Source: Gracilaria domingensis
Taxonomy: Eukaryota > Rhodophyta > Florideophyceae > Gracilariales > Gracilariaceae
DNA length: 64,000 nucleotides
Direction: 5' to 3'
Assembly: GCA_022539475.1 (NCBI GenBank)
Contig: VCMS01000248.1
Location: forward strand, 62,001-126,000
Shown here: one piece after another, positions 43,090 through 51,142 of the stretch
Position numbering within the stretch: position 1 is the stretch's first letter
How the letters are laid out: the number at the start of each line of letters is the position of its first letter
Position numbers and translations under genes: made by a program
The notes under the pieces: generated by a model
Seen by the model: only the letters and a program-made list of their open reading frames with translations
Databases searched by the model: none
What the model was told of the DNA's origin: nothing

Positions 43090-43602
43090 TCAGTTCTTGT
43101 TTTTTTCTTTGGCTTTCCGTGCCTTGATTCGTTCTTTCAAAGTCATGGGACCATCATGTTGTTCTTTTTCTTGAGCATTGCGGTTACGAACCTCCTCTTC
43201 AAAAGCCCTTTTGATATCTTGCACTGTGGACCTTTTCACTCTCATAGACATTCCAAGAGCTTTTTGATGAAAACGACTGTTGACATGCTGCAAGTACCTA
43301 TTGGAATCTTTCATAGTCGTATCACAAAGTTTACAATAGAAGCCGCTTTTCTGAACTGAGGCCACCACCTCAATGGTTCCAACTTTAGATTCCAAGTCAA
43401 CATCATGCTCTCTTTTGGTAAGCCAAGCGCGAGTGGGGGCAAATGGGTCTTCATCAACGGGAGCTGCGTTCCGTGCAGCCTTGCGCGCACGTAGCTTTTC
43501 CTGTTCGGCTTCTTTTTCAGCACGCTGGCGTTCTTGGGCCCTTTTTTCGAACGCGGCCACGTCCCAACTTCGGCGCGATACGTCACGCGATTGGTGATTC
43601 AT
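43090..43602 (-). CDS. SNU23: SNU23 / ZMAT2 spliceosomal zinc-finger protein
   Basis: The 170-residue protein matches the SNU23/ZMAT2 layout. A short N-terminus with RRSWDVAAFEKRAQER is followed by a basic coiled region, a U1-type zinc finger FYCKLCDTTMKDSNRYLQHV then NSRFHQKALG (C-x2-C-x12-H-x5-H), and the signature MSMRVKRSTVQDIKRAFEEE. The C-terminus is Lys-rich. SNU23 is a U4/U6.U5 tri-snRNP component that acts at the 5' splice site during B-complex activation. The ATG at 43602 is clear. A full tri-snRNP factor fits a genome with few introns that still splices. Confidence 0.92.
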   Translation of the reverse strand: MNHQSRDVSRRSWDVAAFEKRAQERQRAEKEAEQEKLRARKAARNAAPVDEDPFAPTRAWLTKREHDVDLESKVGTIEVVASVQKSGFYCKLCDTTMKDSNRYLQHVNSRFHQKALGMSMRVKRSTVQDIKRAFEEEVRNRNAQEKEQHDGPMTLKERIKARKAKEKNKN

Positions 43603-44080
43603 TAATCAGTTGTTGGTAAGAGGTATAGCCTTCAAGAAGTTCGTTCACATCAAGAAACCGCTCCGTGTAAGCAGACTTAACAACAAAAGTACAACCGCAA
43701 ATGAAAACATGCACTACCAACGGTACGAAAGTATCAAGGGTACACCAGCCCCTTTGTAGTACAAAGGTGCTGTTGATACACGAAGTTTTGTCTCTGAACA
43801 AGAGCCCCACAGATTGTTTATTATTCAGCATTACAAACGGTAGAAGGATACTAAAATACACGTACACAAAATTGAAGCGGCGTTTTTGTATTGTTTCGTA
43901 GTCAAAATCACCAGAAATCCTACAGATACGAAGGAAATGATTAAACCTCGTGCAGTGCGAGTCGGTTAATCTAAGAGCCAGTACTACTGACGGCAAGAGG
44001 ATTAGACTACCAACGGTACCGGTTTCGCTCGTGCAACGAAAGTTGTTAGAAGAAGCTGCACCGGATGCTATACTCAACAT
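43583..44080 (-). CDS. Possible small membrane protein upstream of SNU23
   Basis: A 165-codon ATG frame overlaps the start of SNU23 by 20 bp in another frame. It has three hydrophobic stretches (for example TVGSLILLPSVVLALRL) and several Cys. No family is recognised. It may be chance open sequence in the divergent region between SNU23 and the prolyl oligopeptidase. Confidence 0.2.
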   Translation of the reverse strand: MLSIASGAASSNNFRCTSETGTVGSLILLPSVVLALRLTDSHCTRFNHFLRICRISGDFDYETIQKRRFNFVYVYFSILLPFVMLNNKQSVGLLFRDKTSCINSTFVLQRGWCTLDTFVPLVVHVFICGCTFVVKSAYTERFLDVNELLEGYTSYQQLINESPIA

Positions 44081-44235
44081 CTGTGAGCAAGGAAACAGAG
44101 CAATTGTGCTAGACTTGTGATTAATAATACAGCTAACCCTCTGCCCAAGACGTTATCCCTCCTTTCCCTCTGCCTTTGCCTCAGAAGTCTCGATATTCAG
44201 CCTCCTGTTCTTTCGTTCCGTTAACATATATTCAG

Positions 44236-46407
44236 ATGAATTCGGTTTTTTACCCTGTGTCTCGAAGGGATGAGTCCGTAATAGATGATCTACACGGTCA
44301 TGAAGTTTCAGATCCATACCGATGGCTTGAAAACCCAGACAGCCCAGAAACCATCGCATGGATAGAGGAGCAGAATGAGGTTACGTCCTCGTTTCTTATA
44401 GGTGCAGAATCGTCTCGACCAAAGATTCAGGCTGTCATTGAGGGACTTATGAACTATGATAGGTTCTCATGCCCATGGAAACGAGGGTCGTACTTCTACT
44501 ATCACCACCGGGCTGGGCTCGCTAATCAAGCAGTGCTCATGCAGGCCGAAGGTATAGATTCAGAACCACGAGTGTTTTTAGATCCCAATACAATGTCTGA
44601 GGACGGTACTGTTACCATTGGTTCAATGTCTTGGTCCAATGACGGCGAGTATCTTGCCTACGGATTGAAGCGAGGAGGAAGTGATTGGGAAGAGATCCAC
44701 GTAATGGATTGTCAAACTCTGGATCATCTGTCTGAAGCACTTGAGTGGGCGAAATTTACCAGTATTGCTTGGACTCATGACGGAAAGGGATTCTATTACG
44801 CTCGATTCCCACCACCGGCATCTCTAGAGGGTATTGATGACAAGGAAAGGCGAGGGGCTGAAACAGACGAGTCCCGCTTTCAAGCACTTTACTACCACAG
44901 TATTGGAACCTCACAGGACCAAGATCGCCTTGTGTTCTCCGATGACGAACACCCCACACGCCTTTACGGGGTCAGTATTACGTTTGATGGACAGTATCTT
45001 TTAGTGACATCTCACGATGATTGTTCTCCAAAGAACCAAGTCTGGGTTGTCAACTTAACCAATTCTTTAGGAAATGAAGCCGGTGGAATGAGAAAGGTCA
45101 TAGATCAATCGTACAACGCGCAATTCTTGTACATCGGGAACAATGAAGACGTCTTTTTCTTTAACACCAACTGGAAAGCACCAAAGAACCGAATCATCCA
45201 AATGAAGATTGATGAAACTCTTGAACATTGCACAGAGTTAATCGCTGAACATTCCAACAAGGTCCTTTCCGAGGCAATGGTCGTTAATTATGATCAGCTT
45301 GTGTTGAAATACATGGAAGACGCCTATGATAAGCTCTCCATACATAACTTAAAGTCTGGGGGACATTTATTTGATGTTCCCCTGCCAGATATCGGTTCCG
45401 TTTCAATATCCGGGCGCCGTGACCAGGACTTCATGACTTATATGTTTACAAGTTTTCTTTATGCCGGTATTGTGTTTTATGTTGACTTAACGATTCCCGT
45501 TAAGGACGGCACTCGTGTGTTTCGAAGAATGGATCCACCGGGATTTGACCCCTCAAAGTACAAAACCAGGCAGATCTTTTACACGTCAAAGGATGGAACC
45601 AAGATACCAATGTTCGTCATTGGAACTCGCAGTTCCCTCGAGAGTGGTTCATCTTCTGACAGACCATGTCTTTTGTACGGCTACGGTGGCTTTATGATAT
45701 CTTTAACTCCCGCATATTCGGCAAGATGGGCTGCTTGGCTTGAAGCTCTTGGGGGTTCCGTCGCTATCGCAAACTTGCGGGGTGGAGATGAGTATGGTTC
45801 TGAATGGCATGAACAGGGTATCTTGGAAAAGAAGCAGAACGTATTCGACGACTTTCAATGGGCAGCGAAGTACCTCTGCAATGAGATGAAAATCACAACG
45901 CCCAAACGGCTAATGATTATGGGTGGAAGCAATGGGGGCCTGCTCGTTGGCGCCTGTGTCAACCAAGCACCAGAACTTTACGGAGCGGCTGTTGCACAAG
46001 TTGGTGTGCATGATATATTGCGTTTCCATAAGTTCACAATTGGATCTGCGTGGGTTAGTGACTTCGGAGACCCGGATAATCCCGAACATTTCGAGTTCCA
46101 GAAAAAGTACTCCCCTTTGCACAACGTGTTTTCTCCAGACGAGAGAGGTGTACCCTATCCTGCAATTCTGCTTACGACTGGAGACCACGACGATAGGGTT
46201 GTTCCGCTGCACACGTTGAAGTACGGAGCGACGTTACAGTACAAGGCAGGTCGTAGTAAGCTTCAGGAAGGAAAGCCGCTTTTAATACGAGTAGATGTTA
46301 AAGCTGGACATGGAGCTGGTAAGCCTACGACCAAGGTAATTCAAGAACTGTGTGATACATTGCTCTTTGCGGCGCTCTCGCTAGACATCCATGTAGCTCA
46401 AAAGTAG
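44236..46407 (+). CDS. Prolyl oligopeptidase, S9A
   Basis: The 723-residue cytosolic serine peptidase cleaves short peptides after proline. The start is ATG 44236; the frame opens earlier only at a non-ATG codon. The N-terminal motif DPYRWLENPDSPETIAWIEE is typical. A seven-bladed beta-propeller region spans about 75-435, and the hydrolase domain follows. The catalytic triad is S565 in GGSNGGLL, D652 in GDHDDRVVP and H692 in AGHGAGKPT, with spacings matching the mammalian enzyme. No signal peptide is evident. It is divergent from SNU23 and convergent with the metacaspase-like gene 209 bp downstream. Intact. Confidence 0.95.
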   Translation: MNSVFYPVSRRDESVIDDLHGHEVSDPYRWLENPDSPETIAWIEEQNEVTSSFLIGAESSRPKIQAVIEGLMNYDRFSCPWKRGSYFYYHHRAGLANQAVLMQAEGIDSEPRVFLDPNTMSEDGTVTIGSMSWSNDGEYLAYGLKRGGSDWEEIHVMDCQTLDHLSEALEWAKFTSIAWTHDGKGFYYARFPPPASLEGIDDKERRGAETDESRFQALYYHSIGTSQDQDRLVFSDDEHPTRLYGVSITFDGQYLLVTSHDDCSPKNQVWVVNLTNSLGNEAGGMRKVIDQSYNAQFLYIGNNEDVFFFNTNWKAPKNRIIQMKIDETLEHCTELIAEHSNKVLSEAMVVNYDQLVLKYMEDAYDKLSIHNLKSGGHLFDVPLPDIGSVSISGRRDQDFMTYMFTSFLYAGIVFYVDLTIPVKDGTRVFRRMDPPGFDPSKYKTRQIFYTSKDGTKIPMFVIGTRSSLESGSSSDRPCLLYGYGGFMISLTPAYSARWAAWLEALGGSVAIANLRGGDEYGSEWHEQGILEKKQNVFDDFQWAAKYLCNEMKITTPKRLMIMGGSNGGLLVGACVNQAPELYGAAVAQVGVHDILRFHKFTIGSAWVSDFGDPDNPEHFEFQKKYSPLHNVFSPDERGVPYPAILLTTGDHDDRVVPLHTLKYGATLQYKAGRSKLQEGKPLLIRVDVKAGHGAGKPTTKVIQELCDTLLFAALSLDIHVAQK

Positions 46408-46616
46408 ACTAAAGACTAGCGGTGAGAATGAAGAAACAAAATGTATTACTTTGCATACCATGAAAATATGTTGCGATTACTACTGTATGTCTACCGGCTC
46501 TATTGCAAGACTAACGAAGATATAGACCGTACTGATTTGGCCCCTCCAATTAGGTTGACAGAAGCGGTTCTCCTTCTGAACGAAACTTAGCTCTCAAGTA
46601 GGCCGCGGGCTGTTGC

Positions 46617-48038
46617 TCAACCTCTAAAGACTTGATCCTCGATTTTCAGTTTGTATGAAGACCAGAGCTGAGGTAAACTGGAGTCATTTCCTTTTCCAAC
46701 CACAAGAGATATCTCGGTAAGCAATTTATGGAAAGAGAGTGCCCGCTCGTGAGAATGATTGAGGTTATCACTCACTACCGATACGAAAGCTGAGCTCAGA
46801 GTTGTTTGCTCCCGCCTGGAAGAGAAGGAAATCAACTTCTTCGGAGTCTCTGCGCCTCGCGTTAGGCAAACTAAATCTCCTTTCTCGAAGAGCGTGGCAG
46901 CAAGTGCTTCTCGTTGTTCCTCTTCAACTTCTTTCTTCAACTCTAAGTATTCCTTATGTTGACGAGAGTATCCCATCACTCCGCGCTTTAAAGAAAGATG
47001 GTGAAGCAGATCTTTATCGTCAACCTCTACAGAATCGCTCACATAAAGGCGATTTTTCTTTCCTTGTCGTACACAATGAACATGTGGAAGGTTGAGCATT
47101 TGGTTCGAAAACCGGCAATCAAGTATGACCGTCAAGCGAACACCTATGTTCAACTCTTCGATCAAAACAGAAGATATCGTTTCCTTTGTGATCAGAGATC
47201 CAGTGGGATAGTCTGAAGGTATGATGCATTGAATAACTGACCTCAAATCGTTTCTGCGCCTCTGCACGCCGTGACCGCGATAGGCGAAAATAAGGTCATC
47301 CCCTGGCTTCGCATTTACGACAAGCCATTTCATTGCATTTAAGATGTTCTCACGAGTGGGTTCGAGAAGAATGGCTCCTGCAGCGCTGTATGGTTTATCA
47401 CTTAGAAGCCATATGTTTCTCTTATCAAAGCCAAGTTTCCTTATCAGTAGATTGTGAAACAAGGCTAGATGATCTGCTGAGTTTGGCAAAGGTCCAACGT
47501 CTTTAGTTCCCGCGTAGGTGATTCCAATAAGAACGGCACGTTTCTTTGACAATTTTTTTCGAGATGTAGCTAGGATGTCAGAATTGTTTCCAGTGGGCAG
47601 ATCTCTGGAGATTTTCATGGAATGGGGACTCCGTGGTCCGTTTGATGAAGCTGGCCCTATTTGCACATAAGGGGTTTCTAATGACGTCTTGGATCTTCTT
47701 GAAGCCCTTAAATCCCTTGAGGAAATAGGCGAGGCCGCAATACTGTGGTGCCTTCTCGTAGTTCTTGCCAACGGACTTAGTGGGATCTGTGAATCTGGAC
47801 TCCATTGAGAACTTGACGAATATGCAGTCTTTTTCCGAGTCGGTGTGCTGTCAGTTGCGAAGCTCACTGTCTTTGATCGGGCTTTCGTTGTCGCTGGACT
47901 CGAAGATGAAACAACGTCTGATACAAAAGAATTGGCCTCGCGGTTAAGGAAACGTAGTTGTGGTGGTTGATGGAGCGGTTGTCGCCCTGTTTTCGGCGGC
48001 AGCTCTATTGTCCTTGGAGCAAATGGAAGCTCCGTCAT
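46617..48038 (-). CDS. Metacaspase-like protein with altered catalytic cysteine position
   Basis: The 473-residue protein starts at ATG 48038. A Ser/Arg/Pro-rich prodomain (1-160) precedes a caspase-like p20: KKRAVLIGITYAGTKDVGPL, then IWLLSDKP and LIFAYRGHGVQ with His256. Where active metacaspases read DSCHSG, this one reads LDCRFSNQ. Aligned without a gap, the catalytic position is Arg309, with a Cys one residue earlier (308). The GDE-DG substrate-pocket block is also poor (VQRRRNDLRSVIQCIIPSD). It is probably a pseudoprotease or one of altered mechanism. It lies about 4 kb from a metacaspase with a normal dyad. Confidence 0.8.
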   Translation of the reverse strand: MTELPFAPRTIELPPKTGRQPLHQPPQLRFLNREANSFVSDVVSSSSPATTKARSKTVSFATDSTPTRKKTAYSSSSQWSPDSQIPLSPLARTTRRHHSIAASPISSRDLRASRRSKTSLETPYVQIGPASSNGPRSPHSMKISRDLPTGNNSDILATSRKKLSKKRAVLIGITYAGTKDVGPLPNSADHLALFHNLLIRKLGFDKRNIWLLSDKPYSAAGAILLEPTRENILNAMKWLVVNAKPGDDLIFAYRGHGVQRRRNDLRSVIQCIIPSDYPTGSLITKETISSVLIEELNIGVRLTVILDCRFSNQMLNLPHVHCVRQGKKNRLYVSDSVEVDDKDLLHHLSLKRGVMGYSRQHKEYLELKKEVEEEQREALAATLFEKGDLVCLTRGAETPKKLISFSSRREQTTLSSAFVSVVSDNLNHSHERALSFHKLLTEISLVVGKGNDSSLPQLWSSYKLKIEDQVFRG

Positions 48039-49400
48039 GACTTCGAGATTTTGAGCGGCTCAAGAAGTTCGCTCCGCTTTGATGAACTCAGGGTCAAGCT
48101 GAGTACTCTGGTTGGAACTGTTGCTCGCGCATCAGTTTAGCATGAAGAACTTAGAGGTTTGGCTGCAGTGCAACCCTCACTGAGATCATTACCTAACTTT
48201 TGGTTGCCTACGGCTTTTCACGACCCCTTATATGTGGGCTACCAGCGATGTAACGGACTGCTCTCATTTGAATTGAGGGAGGGTCAAATTCATGCTATGG
48301 TGCCGCAGTGCTACATCGAAAAGCGGAACTGAATACAGAGGCTTAAGCATTGAACTTCGTTCGAAAGCGATGAAAACGAAACTTCGTGTCCTAGAAGGAC
48401 CATGCCCCGCAAGCTTCCGATTTCCCCTCTTAAGTGAGAAACATTCCATGACAAATTCAAATAAGCCAACTTACGGTGAAGGCTCACCAAAGAATTATCA
48501 CAACAATCGTGCTTGCTGAGATAGAACGCTGTCGGTGCGTTGACGTAGAGCTTGTGAACTTTGCTGAAGATAACAAAGAACCTAACCCGGTAGCCATACT
48601 AAAAACGTATACTTACGTAGCAGATAGCCCCGTAGAGGGGCTGAATATTGACGATCGATTGAAGACCCCTGGGAGTCCTTAGTGGAAGGCTAGCATCCAT
48701 ACTATCTAGTACATAGTATGGGTCCTAGCTCGTGTAGATAGTATCTAAACCCGATCTAAACATACCGGCCCCCAGGGGACGTCGGTACGAATTTCGTACC
48801 TAGTAGCAGGGCTACCAGGCTGGGTACCGTACGAAGCACAAAAAAAATTTTAACACGGGTTTTGCCAGAAAAGGGGCACAAAAAATGGTCGGTTTTGTGA
48901 CAGATGCCGCATAGAAGAAAATTGCGGAGTTCACCTACTCGTTTGAAATGTACACCGTTCGTAAGCTCTTCTCTATAGAATTCCTCTCAGCTTAACAGAT
49001 TCTGAAATGGAGCTCTCTCAGAGAGAGCTCCATTTCAGAATCTGTTTAATAATCATGCGCCAGTCTCTGCTCAAAAATGGAGCATTTGGCGGGAGATACA
49101 TCCATGAAAATAATAAAAAAACAAATTCTGAGTACGAGCATCGATGTAAGTGCTGTCGGCTCGCTCCACTCACTCGTACACACCGACGAAGTACTTATAA
49201 TACGGACTCATAGCTGAGCGCAGCGCCGCGATGTGAGGCCGAAGCGTTGAGTTCGCCACGCTCTGCGTGCCACTGAGTGCCGAATTTGCTGGCGTCCAAG
49301 TCGCCACTGCTGCCTCTATTGATGGGCGCTGCGCGCGCGTCTTACGTAACGTTTTGGCGCGCGTTGATAACACGGCTGGCGCCATCCAATGCGTAGAGAA
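48039..49400. other. Gene-poor stretch with palindromes
   Basis: No supported gene. A small palindrome (CATACTAT / ATAGTATG) lies near 48697-48720 and the long perfect palindrome at 48994-49046. The frames here are short and overlapping. Confidence 0.45.
48994..49046. repeat. Perfect 26-bp palindrome with one-base spacer
   Basis: The arms 48994-49019 and 49021-49046 are exactly complementary with a single A between them. The sequence runs AACAGATTCTGAAATGGAGC and onward to CTCTCTC at the centre. A transcript would form a very stable hairpin; as DNA it could extrude a cruciform. I see no flanking transposase or duplication. Confidence 0.85.
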
Positions 49401-50346
49401 AGTATGTACGACCAACGTCGCGCATCTTGCTTCGATATGATGGCGGACCTCTGGAAAAGACCATGTCAGCTGTGCGACGCTTTCTGCAGCAAAAGATGCA
49501 AAACCGCCGTTTGCGGGGTACGTCAGGCTGGCGCGTCAATTGTGCTTTCGCCTTCTGCTGACGAGAGCGCTTTTGCCGTTTCAGCACCAAACTGAGCTGC
49601 AATTGCTGCATCCGGCCGCGGAGTGGCTGTGGCGTCTTTGCGACGGGCAGCGCTACGAGTTCAGTGCGCAGGCGTTGAAAGACGTGTATTTGCAGATGAA
49701 CCGCAAAAATTCGGGGGGCTACACCGCTCCATTGCTCTTTTAAGTGGACCAGGTTACCATTGTTTCCAACAAATCGGCCGAGATTCTGCGCGTGCTGGCA
49801 GACTCTCCGCCTTTCTCCATCGACGAGCACACCACGGTGTGCTTGCGTCGGCAAGAAGAGCACGGCTTGGACGTCGATCCGCGGGCGCTAAACCAGCTCT
49901 GCAAAATTGTGTATTTCAATGTGAATGACGGCGTCTATAATTTTGGGTTTGCCTTATCCCAGCTGGCGTACAAAGAGGCGGAAGCCAATCTGTTTTCTAC
50001 TCCTGAGCATATTGAGGCACTCTTCACCAACACCAGGTTTCTATGCAGTCAATACGTCATCACCGAGGCTTATGTGCGTTTGTTCCCCACTCTCTTTCGT
50101 TTCGACTCTGTCTATTCTGTGCTTTTCAAAGCATGTCGCAAGTCTATTCGGGCCGACTATCCGGCCATATCCGCCTGGTTGCGAGACATATACAACTTGC
50201 CGGGCGTTGCAGAGACATGTAACCTTGACGCCACTCGCGCCAACTACCATACTAGTCCTTTTTCTTTGAACCATTGTTCCCTCCTCCGTTGGTTGCGTGC
50301 CACGCACAGACTCGCCTATGCACTTGCAACCTATGTCGGAACATGA
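49400..50346 (+). pseudogene. Glutathionyl-hydroquinone reductase (ECM4/YqjG type) pseudogene
   Basis: From 49744 the frame matches the C-terminal domain of xenobiotic (omega-like) glutathione transferases that reduce glutathionyl-hydroquinones. It shows NDGVYNFGFALSQLAYKEAE, ITEAYVRLFPTLFRFDSVY, then IRADYPAISAWLRDIYNLPG and VAETCNLDATRANYH. Immediately upstream, in the same frame, come the end of the thioredoxin-like domain (LKDVYLQMNRKNSGGYTAPL) and then TAA at 49741-49743. The family reads straight through here, so this is one nonsense codon with no gap. The N-terminal domain and the CPWA active-site region are not intact in any frame. The locus lies between two long palindromes. Confidence 0.7.
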
Positions 50347-51142
50347 TATCGGCTTCTGTAGACGCAATGGAATAACATGGCCAGACGACATCTTTAGGTA
50401 ACGTAAACCACAACATGAACCACATACTGCCGATGTACTCTGAGGTGACGAACATACAGATCATTATCGCTCACTTGAGCATAAGGTCGACTAAAGCCTT
50501 TCATAGGCTCATAAAACGTCACAGGTAACCATTGAGCGGCCACCACCACCACTACCTTCTTCAATTGCTCATTTTTTCCTAACAACCATACATTGCGAGC
50601 GTCGTGCGCTTCTGTAGAGCAAACCGTTCTTTGTGGGGATGCAGCCCGCGGGCGGGGAGGTCCGGTCGTGTTAGGGTACCTACCCTAACACGACCGATCC
50701 CCCCCGCCCGCGGGCACGTTCTAGCCACATTCCGGCGCCTTCCCGGGACCTCCCAAAACCCACCGCCCCGCAGTGATTTCGCTACACCCGGCCGCCGGTA
50801 CGTTAGCGCCGCTGTCCACGTGTATTAGCGGGAGTAGGCTGTACATGAAAGTGAATGAGTGTACTCTTGACTACTATGCAAAGCATTTGAAGAGCACGAT
50901 TAGAGAGCGCGACCATTGCTCGCGTGAGTCATCATTGCGCGAACTCCATGACTCAAAAGCGTACAATCAGCTTGTGAGCGGCCACGGACAGGACACAGAC
51001 GAGACTGGCAGTGCGCTGGGAGGAGCTGCCGAAAGCGGGGGTGCCCAGCGTAAGTCGCCATTTAAAGGCTCGCCTCCGTTGTTGTATCGTCCAGAGCGAG
51101 CGTATTGTTGATATACACCTTTCACTGCAATAGCTGTTCAAC
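50347..51142. other. Intergenic with a long palindrome
   Basis: No gene is supported. The stretch holds the imperfect palindrome at 50644-50715 and the leader of the ParB-like gene. Confidence 0.5.
50644..50715. repeat. Long near-perfect GC-rich palindrome
   Basis: The left arm starts GCCCGCGGGCGGGG and ends GGTCGTGTTAGGGTA. The right arm is its near-exact inverse (TACCCTAACACGACC ... CCCGCCCGCGGGC). The arms are about 35 bp, with a two-base centre and one short mismatch block. It would form a strong hairpin or cruciform. It contains one TTAGGG unit but is not a telomere array. Confidence 0.8.

Noticed and set aside
50670-50690. Telomere-type repeat (TTAGGG)
   Set aside because: Only a single unit in each arm of a palindrome, not an array.
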